Below, piece after piece: positions 52,976-64,000 of a DNA stretch of 64,000 bases. The notes beneath the pieces are model-generated. The model worked only from the letters and a program-made list of their open reading frames with translations, searched no databases and was not told where the DNA came from. Location of the stretch: the NCBI GenBank assembly GCA_963576785.1, contig OY756151.1:992001-1056000 (forward strand), in the 5' to 3' direction. This DNA comes from Chlorophyllum brunneum. Taxonomy: Eukaryota; Basidiomycota; Agaricomycetes; Agaricales; Agaricaceae. Every line of letters starts with the position of its first letter. Position 1 is the stretch's first letter. A program made the translations under genes and the position numbers.

Positions 52976-54214
52976 ATGAGCAGCAGTAGCTCATCAAGAA
53001 TACTGAGAAGACCAAGAGCTCCGAGACCAACAGATATCCAGAGATCACCAGTAACCACCAGATCCAAACAACAAACAGAACCAAAAATCCCTGAAGGCCT
53101 CAAATGGCAGAAATCCGACCATAGCATAGACAAAGACATAGCTCTTTTCGAGATCCTATTCAACACAGACGTTGCTGAGACCACATCTGACATAGAAGTC
53201 ACCGAGACCCCATTCAATACAGAAATTGCTGAAGCCACATCCGACATAGAAGTTGCTGAGACCTACGAAAACAGAGAATCTGAAACATCCAACATAGAAG
53301 TCACTGAAACCCATAAGAACAAACACAGTGAACTAGAGACAGAATCAGAGATGGCCAATGAAATCAACTTCCCAAAGAACCTAGCACTAGAACCAGGATA
53401 CTTCAATGGAGATAGAACCAAGTTTGATGATTGGTGGAGAGCAATGTCCCTATGGACACTCTTCAACAAGATTAACAATAACAAACAGAAGATAATTGGA
53501 GTATTAGCACAAATAAAATGAGGACTAGCAGGTCCTTATGCCAATGCCAAGTTACAAACAATTCAAGACAAGAAAACACCAGCATTCGATGATTTTGCAA
53601 AGGAGATGGTAGCCACCTTCTCCTTGGGGAATAGAAAAGCAATAGCAGAAGGAAAAATCGAGTTGTTCAAACAGGAAAAAAGGAACACCGTGGACTTCTT
53701 AATAGAGTTCAAAGCATTGAAGACCCAAGTAGGAACAGATGATGTGTATGCCATATTCCTCCTCAAATAACATACCAGAGCAGATATTATCCAAACCATT
53801 GTAGGATATCCAGCAGCATCAATCCCAGACACATACAGCAAATGGAGGAACATGATCCTGGCAGTAGGACAGGGATACAAAACGACGGACATCACCCAAG
53901 GAGATATCAGAACAAGCACAGGAGTCACATATGGAGGTGGAGGACAACCAATGGAAATTGGTAGACAGAGGGCAGACACCAATCAGAATGGCAAACCAAG
54001 ATGTTTCAACTGTAACCTATACAAGCATATTGCCAAATATTGCTGCAAGAAGACAAAGGTCATATATACCAAGATAACATGCTATAATTGTAGCAAACAA
54101 GGCCACATCTCACAGAATTGTAAAGTACCAAAAAAAGCACACATCAGAGAAGTTACTGAGGAGATGGAGCCAGAAGAAGATACAAAGGAGGATTTTACCA
54201 AAGGCTCCAAGTAG
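52976..54214 (+). pseudogene. G4 Gag (two or more nonsense codons)
   Basis: Collinear with G3 Gag from MSSSSSSRILRRPRAPRPTD to the tail before TAG at 54212. Stops at 53519 (TGA where G3 has Gly after Lys, close to the MKGG phrase) and 53767 (TAA at the LLKRHTRAD arginine). The acidic region has its own series of units (FNTDVAETTSDIEV, FNTEIAEATSDIEV, SNIEVTETHKN). Knuckles are CFNCNLYKHIAKYC (Gly changed to Lys) and CYNCSKQGHISQNC. The GAGGATTTT run before the stop is kept. Confidence 0.85.
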
Positions 54215-57200
54215 GCACAAACCTGTGAGCCAATAAATCTAGAGTTTCTATTTTACTTCACAATAGACAATACATGATCCCACAAAAATGGAAATCAACG
54301 CGCAAACTTCTCCTCAACTCAACAATCAGAACAAAGAAAGGGCCCAAATGAATCACCACACTGGTAGATTCTGGATGCACCCACACATGCATAGCACAAA
54401 GAATAGTAGAAGAAGAACAAATCATGACCAAACCCCTCAAAACTCCAATACAAGTAATCAATGCTGATGGAACCAAGAACAAGAAAGGAGAAATAACAGA
54501 CATGGCACAACTGGTGCTAAGCAATGGCAAACACATGGAAGAGATTGAAGCAATGGTAATACAACTGGAGAGCACAGACCTATATCTTGGACATGACTGG
54601 CTAGTCAAGCACAACCCAGAAATCGACTGGACAAACAACATAATATGCTTCAATAGATGCCCAAAGGATTGCACCACACATCACAATGACATATGGTTCA
54701 ATGAAAGGATATGCACAGTAAAGGAACACATAGAGGAAAAGAAAACTGATCAAACAAACCCAGAAGACCTACCAATATACCTACAGCAATATATGCCCCT
54801 GTTCAACAAGAAGAACTTTGACAAACTGCCAGAACACACAATATGGGACCATGAAATAAACCTAACAGAAGATGTACCACCAGTACTACAGTCCAAAGTC
54901 TACCCAATGACATTAACAGAGAAACAAGAACTGCAAAAATTCCTTGATGAAAATATCGCCTCAGGACAAATTTGACCATCACAATCCCCCTATGCCACCC
55001 CATGCTTCTTTATACCCAAAAAAGATGGAACCAAACGACTGGTACAAGACTACAAGAAGCTAAATGAACACACAATCAAAGACAAAATGCCACTTCCACT
55101 CATAAGCAAAGTTATTGACAAACTCAAGAATGGGAAAGTCTTTAACAAACTCGACATCATCTGGGGATACAATAACATTAGGATAAGAAAAGGCAATAAA
55201 TGGAAAGCAGCATTTGTAATGAACAATGGACTATTCAAACCAACAGTCATGTTTTTTGGAATGAGTAACTTACCAGCAACATTCCAAAGGATGATGAACA
55301 CTGTCTTTTGAGAAATGCTACATGAAGGAGTAGTCATCAACTACATGGATGACTTTGTCATCCCCGGGACCATGCAACAGGAACTTGAGGACAGGACAAA
55401 ATGATTTCTTGACATCACAGCAAAACACCAACTATATTTCAAAAGATCAAAGTACGTATTTGATGCAAAAGAGATACCTATATTAGGATTTGTGGTGGGA
55501 CAAGGCAGCATTAAAATGGAGGAAGAGAAGGTGAAAGCAGTGAAGGAATGGCCAACACCCAAATCCCTAAAAGATATCAAGAAATTCTTAGGATTCATGA
55601 ACTTCTACTGACAATTCATTCATGACTTCAGCAACATAGCAGCCCTGCTACACAAGCTGAAGAAAAAAGACATGCAATGGGAATGGATGGAATGACAGCA
55701 GCAAGCCTTTGAAAGAATCAAAGAAAAGGTTACAAGCAAACTGGTACTAGCAATGCTGCAAGACAAGGGTCAATACAGAGTAGAAGTGGACGTATCAGAA
55801 TATGGAGTAGGAGTGGTACTATTGCAAAAACAGGAAGAACATTGGCACCTGATCACATTCAACTCAAGAACAATGACACCTGCAGAATAAAACTATCAAA
55901 TCTACAACAAAGAATTACTCGCCATTCAAGAAGCAATCAAGACCTGGAGACAATACTTACTCAATGCAAACAAACCATTCAAAATATGGACTGATCACAA
56001 GAACCTAGAATATTTCCGAAAATCACAACAACTCATAGGATGACAAGCAAGGTGGCAGATGGAGCTATAGGAATACCATTACATGCTAAAACACATCCCC
56101 AGAAAAACCAACACAAAGGCCGATGTCTTATCGAGACTAACAAAAACTAACACTACTTGAGACAACACCGACATCACTTTACTACCCAACCACTTATTTG
56201 ATGACAACATAGTTACCACAATCCGACAAATCTGGGAGATCTCAGGAGAAGAGGACCTGAAACACTGACTACAAAAGGAGACAAAAAGGGAAACACAGTG
56301 GCTAAAGGAAAAAGAGAAACAACCTGAGGAGATATGGGAAACAGATGGAGTACCAATGTTCAAAGGAAGAATATATGTCCTACCCAACAGCCAAATACAA
56401 CAAGAAATACTTTGACAACACCACAACAAAACAGATGTAGGACACCCAGGACAACACTGAATGATTGAACTCCTTAAATGGAGTTATTGGTAGCCTCAGA
56501 TGTGTAATAACATCAAACAATATATCAAAGGGTATGAAGTATGCCAACAAAACAAAATACTCCAAACAAGACCAACAACACATCTCCACCCACTACCGAC
56601 ACCAGCAGAACCTTGGGAAGAAATATCAATTGACATGATAGGACCACTACCAGAATCAGAAGGATATGACACAATACTTGGTATAGTCGATCATTTTAGC
56701 AAAATAATCAGATTACATGCAGTCAACACCACCTTAACATCCAAGGAGCTAGGAGATATCTACCAAGATGAAATATGGAGAACACATGGAATACCCCACA
56801 GAATTATCAGTGACAGAGGACTGCAATTCACATCCAAATTCATGGCAGAACTATGCTAAGCAACAGAAACCAAGTGAAACTTATTCATGGCATACTACCC
56901 ACAAACTGATGGTCAAACAGAGCATATCAACCAGGAGGTTGAGACATACCTCAGAAATGTAATAAACCACGCACAAAACAACTGGAAAAAATGGCTAGCC
57001 ACAGCAGAATTCCAATACAATGACAAAATCCACACAGCCACCAGATATTCACCATTCAAAATAGTTTATGGACAACACCCCTGGAAAGGAGATATAATGA
57101 GTATCACCAAAGCACCTGCAATCACGGAACAAATACAGGAGTTACAAAACATGCGACAAGAGGTGATGAAGATGTTACAACACAACCAGACACAAATGGA

Positions 57201-57683
57201 GAAACATAACAGCACCAAACTGGAACATGAGTATACTCCAGGAGAACAAGTTTGGCTCGAAGCAAGTAACATCAGGACAATGAGACCAACTAAGAAGCTG
57301 GATCACAAACAATATAGACCATTCAGGATAAAAGCAAAAATAGATAAAACAAGTTATCAATTGGAATTACCTGAAACATGGGCAATACATGATGTGTTTA
57401 ATAGCAGACTCCTCTCCCCCTATCAAAAACCCGAGTTTGACAGCCAGTGCACCCCACCACTACTGATGCCCAAGATCATCAACAATATGAAGTAGAAGAG
57501 ATCTGAGAACACCATATGAAAGGATGGCAAAATCAATTCCTAGTACACTGGAAAGGTTATACCTCCAAAGAAGACACATGGGAGGATGAGTCAGAATTGG
57601 AAAATGCTAAGGAGGTGGTTCAAGAATTTTTGGACAAGATTTCGAGAATGAAACCTATAAAAAGAGGGGGTAAAAAGCGATAA
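54215..57683 (+). pseudogene. G4 Pol (many stops)
   Basis: Protease LVDSGCTHTCIA at 54362, RT with YMDDFV near 55343 and the FFGMSNLPATFQRMMNT box, RNase H with EVDVSEYGVG near 55786. The HHCC region is at 56440-56550 (C.VCQQNK, first Cys position reads Tyr-Glu-Val-Cys), and the integrase core is SIDMIGPLPESEGYDT / SDRGLQF / DGQTEHINQE. The C-terminal domain and a frameshifted chromodomain (NQFLVHWKGYTSKEDTW, 57535-57600) follow. Stops include 54973, 55309, 55402, 55609, 55888, 56041, 56158, 56266 and 57493. Confidence 0.85.
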
Positions 57684-57786
57684 TTATGAACAACAAACCT
57701 CACATTACAAGAGATCACTACACCTGATGCACTTCACACTGTATCCACTACACCCTAGACCTTGCCAATTACCTCCACAACACACC

Positions 57787-58665
57787 ATGCATACCGAATG
57801 CAAACCCACTCCCTTCCCAGCCAATGATACAGAGTTCAAACAAGAGCTCAACAACCTCCTCGATGCCCAGTCTACCAAAGACCCGATCAAACACTATACC
57901 ACCACAACCAAAGAACTCATGTACATCACCCACACCATCAACAACCTCCAAATCCAAGCCAAAGTCCTAAGCTATATCCTACTTGTCACCACCACCAGAG
58001 CTCTCCCAGCTGCCATGTCAATGGGAAAACATGAACTCATGAAGAAGTTATTGGATAAAGCAGCCACCAACCTTAACGTATTGGTGCACTCTGATGCAAA
58101 GAAATGCATCCAAAGTGCATTAATCATGACAGGCAAAAGACTCAATCACCTCACTGACTCTACCAACAACCCCACCTATAGACTTGCTCAAAGGCTAATG
58201 GATCTTGACTCATACATCCCCACTACCTTACCCAACAAACCGTCCTACCACAAAGACAACGAACAGGAATGGTTAGATGAAGGGATGGAGGGAATCAACA
58301 AATCAGTCCCAGACCATCTAATGGAACTAGATATGAGAGATAAAGTAGACCATCTCCTTATATAACTACCTGACATGGACCCACTGTCCAAGCCAATGAT
58401 ATTTAACCCACCACCATCATACCTTACACTCAAGGATGGAGGATAGTTCGAAGAAAACTACTGGGAAGAGATAGTACACAACCTCATCGCCACTGAAACA
58501 AATGACACCGCTACATTTCGAGGATGCACTATAGCTCTCTTTAGGAGAGGACAAGACCATGTTCCCTTCTGGATTGGATGTTGACACAAGTCAGGAACCC
58601 CAATGATCAGACCTACTAAATGACAACTTGTCAATACCTTACACAAAGAACAAGATGACAAGTAG
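57787..58665 (+). pseudogene. G4 ORF3 (broken in its C-terminal third)
   Basis: Open for 192 codons from MHTECKPTPFPANDTEF, then TAA at 58363. Past it, the same frame keeps PLSKPMIFNPPPSYLTLKDG, YWEEIVHNLIATETNDTATF and LFRRGQDHVPFWIG before TGA at 58580. These words line up with G1/G3 ORF3 (MTFHP..GYNTLKSEG, YW..IVHKLL..TNDN, LFKEGPPHAPLWIG), which establishes that the two ORF3 types are homologous. The rest is at best weakly similar. Confidence 0.78.
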
Positions 58666-58693
58666 ACAGCAACACTTCATGGGGTCATGAACA

Positions 58694-58707
58694 TAAAAAG
58701 GGAGGTA
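58694..58707 (+). promoter_or_regulatory. Polypurine tract of G4
   Basis: TAAAAAGGGAGGTA-type tract immediately before the 3' LTR. Confidence 0.7.
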
Positions 58708-58708
58708 T

Positions 58709-59011
58709 TGTTATGAACTATAGATAGACAGTACATTCTTATCATGCACCTGTTGTACTCAGCATTCCGATGTATCCAGTTACCCCTTGTTTTATCCCTT
58801 ATGGCTGTACTCCTACTGACTCATTCTACTCGTCCCTATGACTCCTTTACTCTGTTCTTTTATTATTAGCACTCATCACTAGTATATAAAGTGTAGTAAT
58901 AACTGATATATTCCTTACACTTTACCAATCATATTATCTCTTACCCTTCTCTCTACTTCCTTGTCTTTATCCAAAGACTTGCAACCTGAGTCTTAGACTA
59001 AGGTCATAACA
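58709..59011 (+). repeat. 3' LTR of G4
   Basis: 303 bp, TGTTATGA to GTCATAACA, then TGGCC. Confidence 0.93.
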
Positions 59012-59169
59012 TGGCCAACTTATGGAGATGGAAATGGACAGAGAGCAAGCCAGCAATGGACTTGACTTTACCAGTAGGAAAAGTTTGGAATGCACCTGTT
59101 ATCTGTTAAAGGTAAAATGCAGTAGGACTGTTGAATGGTTCTAGGGAGCATGAAACCAGTCTATTAAGT
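59012..59169. other. Unassigned flank of G4 and LTR-B
   Basis: Continues the sequence at 52532-52580 once G4 is removed. The part from 59100 reappears inverted at 59396-59454. It looks like the internal end of a transposon next to LTR-B; no frame is recognisable. Confidence 0.35.
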
Positions 59170-59561
59170 TGTTAGAGTGTGCAAGTCATGATCTGCACCA
59201 GGTTATAGATTGTGAGGTGATAAATTGATTGTGTCATGTGATGGGTTGAACTTAGACACCTGTGGATATCTCAGAGGCTTCTCTAGTCTCTAACAATAGT
59301 CCACAGATGAGTAGAATCTTGTACACTTATACTCCAGTCTCTAACAATAGTCCACAGTCTCCAGAAATATCTGGTCACTTAATAGACTTGTTTCTTGCTC
59401 TCTAGGACTGTTCAATGGTCCTACTACATTCTACCTTTAACATAAGTGACCAGATAACTCTGGAAACTGTGGACTAATGTTAGAGACTGGAGTATAAGTG
59501 TACAAGGTTCTACTCACCTGTGGACTATTGTTAGAGACTAGAGAAGCCTCTGAGACTCTTG
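59170..59561. repeat. LTR-B fragments in inverted arrangement
   Basis: 59170-59395 is the first half of LTR-B, plus. 59396-59454 is the inverted copy of 59100-59168. 59455-59561 is LTR-B, minus. Together they form an imperfect palindrome of about 460 bp. Both LTR pieces stop at the same phrase, CTGGTCACTT. Confidence 0.7.
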
Positions 59562-59682
59562 CTTGTCTGGAGTGGGTACAATATCTGAGAGGTCCATTCC
59601 AGATGAGAGAGGGGTCTGAACAGGCTTAGAGTTGTCTGTATAATAACATTCTAGGAGTTCTTCAACATATTGCTGCTGGAAG
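59562..59682 (-). pseudogene. Copia B-like RT fragment (minus)
   Basis: 121 bp whose reverse complement matches the copia-B RT at 42280-42410 (QQQY.EELLE.YY.DNSKPVQTP, MDLSDIVPTPDKQE). It shows a single MDLSDIV unit, where copia B at 42361 has two. It is cut on the right by G5. Confidence 0.7.
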
Positions 59683-60696
59683 TGTTATGACCTTAGTCTA
59701 GGACTCAGGTTGCAAGTCTTTGGATAAAGACAAGGAGTAGAGAGAAAAGTAAGGGATGATATGATTGGTAAAGTGTAAGGAATACATCAAGTATTACTAC
59801 ACTTTATATACTAGTGGTGAGTGCTAATAATAAAAGAACAGAGTAAAGGAGTCATAGGGATGAGTAGAATGAGTCAGTAGGAGTACAGCCATAAGGGATG
59901 AAACAAGGGGTAACTGGATACATTGGAATGCTGAGTACAACAGGCACATGATAAGAATGTAATGTCTATCTATAGTTCATAACAATACCTCCCTTTTTAC
60001 GTTCATGACCCCATAAATTGTAGTAGTTTACTTGTTGTCCTATTTTTTGTGTAAGGTGTTGACAAGCTGTTATTTGGTGGGACTGATCATCAGAGTTCTT
60101 GATTTGCATCAACATCCAATCCAGAAGGGTACATGGTCTTGTCCACCCCTGAAGAGGGCTATGGTACATCCTCGGAATATGGCTGTGTCATTAGTTTTGG
60201 CTGCGACAAGGTTGTAGACTATTTCCAGTAGTTTTCTTCAAATTGTCCTCCATCTTTGAGTGTGAGGTAGGATGGTGGTGGGTTGAATATCATTGGTTTG
60301 GTTGGTGGTCTGTGCCAGGTAGTTGTATAAGGAGGTAGTCTACTTTGTCTCACATATTGGGTTCCATTAGATAGTCTGCTACTGATTTTTCAGTTTTTTT
60401 CATGCCTTTGTCTAGCCATTCTTGTTCATCTTCTTTGTGGTATGGTGGTTTGTCAGGTAACATGGTGGGGGTGTATAAGTCAAGATTTATCAGTTGTCAG
60501 GCAAGTTTGTAAGTAGGGTTGTTACTGGAGTCCATGAGGTAGTTGAGTCTTTCTCCTGTCATGACTAGAGCACTTTGGATACATTGCTTTGCATTGGAGT
60601 ATACCAATATGTTGAGGTCAGTTGCTGCTTTATCCAATAACTCTTTCATGAGTTCATGTTTTCTGGTTGACATGGTGGCTGGGAGAGCTGCAAGTC
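59683..60696 (-). mobile_element. Gypsy G5 remnant (minus): 3' LTR and ORF3 part
   Basis: LTR 59683-59984 (302 bp, G2/G4 type), a purine tract (minus GGGAGGTAT at 59985-59993), then ORF3 (broken) from about 60030 to 60696. ORF3 is cut upstream of GKHELMK at the LPAAM-like codons. Everything 5' of that is replaced by LINE L6. Confidence 0.85.
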
Positions 60697-62096
60697 TGCT
60701 GCTACAAGGGGAATTCCAGGCAGTTTCTGCTACCCAGGTCTACCAATCAGGCCAGCATGTCTTCCAAACAAGATATGCAGCCAGTCGAGTGATGGCTCCT
60801 GATGCAGAGCTGTATGCTATTCAGATTGCAATTGGGAAGGCTACCAGCCTCCCTGATTGTGACTCCATTGTCTTGTTCACTAACTCTCCTGGTGCTACTA
60901 GGAGGGCAGTGGACTCTTCTGTTCACTCTGGTCAAGCTCACTCACTGGCCATGTGTAATGCTCTTATGGAGTGGTTTGGGGATTACCCCAAATGCTCCCT
61001 TCATATTTGGTACACTTACTTTTCAGAAAAGTGGGCCATTCATAGTATCATACACCAGTACTATACCAAACTTTGGGTCTTTGTGGGTTCCTGTCCGCAA
61101 ACCTCTCTTGACTTCCTTTATCAGAAGGTTATCAAATTCTGCCAGGATTCTTGGATCACTTGATTCCAGGATCCTACCTACTTGGATAGCCAGTTTATGG
61201 CTCTCAAAGAGCATAACAGTAAGTTTCTCCAACCCACTGACCTCAATGGAGGTTTGTGGCTGCCTTCTGTCACAGCTGAGTCCAACTTGCTGTCAGCTCG
61301 CATATGTAGGGTTATACTCAACCATATGCTGATTGGGGCCTATAGGTCTCGATTCTTCCAGGACATACCTTTTTGGTGTCCATGCAGGGCTTTCTTCGAG
61401 TTCCATATGCATATTCTTATCTCATGTCCAAGGTTTGACTCCTCTAGGGGGTACCTAGCTATGCCAGGTGCCCTCATCAAGTTCTTGAAGATGAACCCTC
61501 AGGCATTTGCCTTCCCATCTGTTCCTCAGGGAATTGGATAACTGGCTCAGGGTAGGTGGGTTATTGTCTAGCACTGGAAGCCTCTGGCAAAGACCTGATG
61601 AATGTGTTTGATAACCAATGAATAGACTTGACTCCTATGGTAACTAGGTGTGGTGGGGGCACCAGTGGCCACACAAATGGTGTGGCCAATTACTCTGGCA
61701 AGGGTAACCGTGGCTGGGGGTTTGGGTCCTAGTAAAAGGGAGTTGGGTGCTTAGTAGCTGGGCTAGTAACCAGGTACATCACCACCACTAGGTATTTACA
61801 ATGAATCAACACCTACTGACCAGGCCTGGTCTTTGGACTGGGTTGCTGGTTGGGAGACCTCCCTACCTACTTGCCTCCTCTGGCATCCACTCCCCTCACT
61901 CTCCAGGCTCAGGAGTAGGACACAACTCCTCCTGCTGTTGGTCTTGGGCAATGGCACTTCTGCTTGGTAGGGTATAGTTACTATTTCTCCATACATACCC
62001 ACTAGAGTACTTGTTTGTATTCCAGTCACAGGCTGTGTTTGAGTGCTGCATAATAAATTGGCCTTAGGCTATGATTCAAAAAAAAAAAAAAAAAAA
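60697..62096 (+). mobile_element. LINE L6 (plus, 5' truncated) with poly-A
   Basis: ORF2 tail: RNase H from GEFQAVSATQVYQSGQHVF (60708) with APDAELYAIQIAIGKA and LFTNSPGATRRAV (Asp changed to Asn). The C-terminal zinc region (CPCRAFFEFHMHILISC near 61380) follows, with a stop at 61539. Nonsense at 61159. The 3' UTR is 61542-62077 and the poly-A 62078-62096. The 5' junction lies in G5 ORF3; no target duplication could be paired. Confidence 0.82.
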
Positions 62097-62213
62097 GATA
62101 TCTCTGGAGACTGTAGACTAATGTTAGAGACTAGAGAATAACTATACATGACTCTACTCACTTGTGGACTTGTTAGACTAGAGAAGCCTCTGAGATATCC
62201 ATAGGTATCTAAG
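62097..62213 (-). repeat. LTR-B fragment (minus)
   Basis: Reverse complement of the middle of LTR-B (ACTTAGATACC ... GTCTCCAGAGATATC). Confidence 0.7.
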
Positions 62214-62364
62214 TGTTAGAGTTGACCAGCTATCTCATCTTATGTGAACTTATCTAGTATTACCTCATCTTATCTGGTTCATCTCATCTTATCCTAGATA
62301 GCCTCAGATAGTTAGTCACATGATTTGGTAGTGCATAGACCACCCTCTGTACATATATAAGGAG
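62214..62364 (+). repeat. LTR-E fragment (plus), 3' truncated
   Basis: TGTTAGAGTTGACCAGC to TATATAAGGAGT, matching the first half of the solo LTR-E at 33380. It is cut right after the TATA region by LINE La. Confidence 0.8.
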
Positions 62365-64000
62365 TCTTGACCAGCCACATGTCTCATCTGGAAGACATGC
62401 TGGCCTGACCAGTAAATATGGGCAGCAGAGACTGCCTGGAATTCCCCCTGCAGTGGTAGACTGGTGTCCATAGCTACAGCGAGAACCCAAGGATCGGCAT
62501 TAGCATATTCCAAAGTGCTATTCAGATGCCTTATATGCACAGCCCTCTCATCACGAGAATGGGGAGAGTTGTGGAAGGAGATGGTGACCAGGTTGAGCTA
62601 ATGCAGAGTAGGGGTCAAACTGTTCAGTAAGAGATGGAAGTACCGAAACGGCTTCCATAAGGGAACCCTTGACCTGCCTCACAAAATGTTCAGGCAGAAG
62701 GGAGATGGAAAGAGGGTGTGGGGGGGCACCCTTGGTGTTCGGACAATTGAGGAGGGACCAGAGAGGGTGGGTATTGGAGAGGGTGGAGAGATGGTAGTTC
62801 GCTCTTGAGGCCAACTTCTTCAGATGGAGGTGGATGGGGATGAGACCAGTGAGGGCTTCGGTGCTGCTAGAGGGGGAGGTGTGAAACACACCAGTGATCC
62901 ACAATGCCGTGGTGAAGACGCTGATAGCCACACAAATGGTGCGGCCTATTACTCTGGCAAGGGTGACCGTGGGCGGGGGGATGACTCTTAGTAAGAAGAA
63001 CTTTGGGGCTAGTAGCTGGACCGGTAACTGGGGGTTTCCATTGCCAGGCATTTGCGGTAAATTAATACTTACTGACCGGGCCTAGTCTTCAGACTGGGTC
63101 GCTGGTTGGGGGACCTCCCTACCCACTTGCCTCCTCTGGCATCCACTCCTCTCGCCCTCCAGGCTTGGGAGTAGGGCACAATTCTGTCTACTGTTGGTCT
63201 TGGGCAACAGTACATCTGCTTGGTAGGGCATGTCCACCACTTCTCCATAGATACCTGCTAGTTTACTGTTTTGTATTCTGGCCGTGGGCTGTGTTCAAGC
63301 ACCACATAATAAATCAGCCTTAGGCCATGAAGGAAAAAAAAAAAAAAAAAAAAATGTGATCCACAACGCAGCCTTGTATTGCATCGTATTGAGGGATTTG
63401 AGGAGGCCCTTACACTGAGCCTTATCAAAATACCACAGACGGAAGCCATATGTTGCAATAGGTATGACACATGACCTGAAGAGGAGCTGCTTCTGCTTGG
63501 GGGTCAGACCACGGGAGGAGTTACCAAGCATCCCCATTGCTTTCATGGTGGAGAGAGCCTTGGTAGAGTAATGTCAAACGTACTCCTGAAAATTCAGGGT
63601 ACAATCAAAGTAAAAGCCCAGGTACCTCCAGTAGGTCTTAGGGCGGAGAGGAGTGTCACCCATGAACAGACTAAAGCCCAGGTCAAGGGGGGGATTGATG
63701 TCTCCAGGTTTCCTGGAGAAGTGGAAAAGCTTGGACTTGTCATGCTCCATGACAAGCGCAAATGCTACAAAAAGATTGAAGAGAACAATGTATGCCCCCT
63801 TGAGGGTGTCCAAGTTCTCGTCCCAGGTCCTAGCCTGGGTGACGATGGTACCGTCATCGACATATGACAACAGAGTACTCCCAGGGGAAGTAATCCATAA
63901 ATCGAAAACCTTTATAAGAGGCACGATATAGAGGCCAAAGAGAACAGGGAACATGGCAGAGCCCTGTCCAATGCCCACATCTGCACCCCAGGGGTCAGAG
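62365..64000 (-). mobile_element. LINE La (minus), leaves the window, interrupted by Lb
   Basis: ORF2 read from 64000 down: RT with GQGSAMFPVLFGLYIVPLI, active site YVDDGT (63862), HDKSKLFHFSRK, YLGFYFD, MKAMGMLGNSSRGLTPKQKQ, and AALWIT at 63360. After Lb (62908-63354) it continues as TGVFHTSPSSSTEALTGLIP, then the RNase H start GEFQAVSAAHIYWSGQHVF (62450) to the breakpoint at 62365. Long open pieces and CpG content suggest a younger copy than L3 or L4. Confidence 0.85.
62908..63354 (+). mobile_element. LINE Lb (plus), 447 bp, 5' truncated, with TSD and poly-A
   Basis: Only the LINE 3' end, like the L4 and L6 3' UTRs (GGCCTATTACTCTGGCAAGG; AATAAATCAGCCTTAGGCCATGA), with poly-A at 63334-63354. 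Target duplication GTGATCCACAA(T/C)GC at 62894-62907 and 63356-63369, one mismatch at a CpG. It splits the La ORF2 exactly after the ALWIT codons. Confidence 0.9.

Larger units (their letters stand above)
52581..59011 (+). mobile_element. Gypsy element G4 (plus, old), TSD TGGCC
   Basis: LTRs 52581-52882 and 58709-59011, flanked by TGGCC at 52576-52580 and 59012-59016. Same layout as the other gypsy copies. Gag, pol and ORF3 all carry stops. It belongs with G2 and G5 by LTR (TGTTATGA) and ORF3 type (MHTEC start), separate from G1/G3. Confidence 0.94.

Overview
The window is a piece of a fungal nuclear genome, most likely a basidiomycete (Agaricomycotina-like). The evidence is a compact cluster of conserved eukaryotic genes with 47-57 nt GT-AG introns, followed by about 60 kb of nested transposable elements of fungal type: chromodomain Ty3/gypsy, Ty1/copia and Tad1-like LINEs with RNase H. 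The species cannot be named from the sequence.

Left end, 1-4.08 kb: GC- and CpG-rich host DNA with five genes. These are the 5' end of an unknown gene leaving the window, a small single-pass membrane protein, the GINS subunit SLD5, the histone-fold repressor NC2-alpha/Bur6, and the Golgi/ER membrane-traffic protein YIF1. I reconstructed full exon structures for the last three from splice sites and frame.

From about 4.08 kb to the end there is no recognisable host protein gene. 4.17-22.9 kb: copia element A1 (plus) sits inside copia element A2 (minus). Gypsy G1 is inserted in the A1 integrase (TSD AAACA). A 1.9 kb terminal-inverted-repeat element X (TSD AGTCAAG) and a solo LTR (TSD GTAAG) are inserted in A2. 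22.9-29.3 kb: gypsy G2 (minus, old). 29.3-32.1 kb: LINE L3 (minus). 32.9-50.1 kb: copia B, broken by a solo LTR (TSD AGTAC), by full-length LINE L1 (TSD of at least 12 bp, poly-A) and, inside its LTR, by the young gypsy G3 (TSD GTGTG). The same copia LTR carries a tRNA-like cloverleaf near its 3' end. 50.1-52.5 kb: LINE L4 with an LTR-C insertion. 52.6-59.0 kb: gypsy G4 (TSD TGGCC). 59.0-64.0 kb: LTR-B inverted repeats, gypsy G5 remnant, LINE L6, LTR fragments, LINE La with the short LINE Lb inside it.

The gypsy elements form one family. Each full-length copy has an LTR of about 300 bp, gag with two CCHC knuckles, pol (PR-RT-RNase H-HHCC integrase-chromodomain) in the -1 frame, and a third gene (ORF3) between pol and the 3' LTR that I cannot match to a known family. 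The four copies with a readable primer site carry a 12-nt sequence just after the 5' LTR that is perfectly complementary to the predicted 5' end of their own mRNA. This is the arrangement used for self-priming by Tf1/sushi elements. Nonsense mutations and LTR-pair differences fall overwhelmingly at CpG, pointing to methylation-driven decay of the block.
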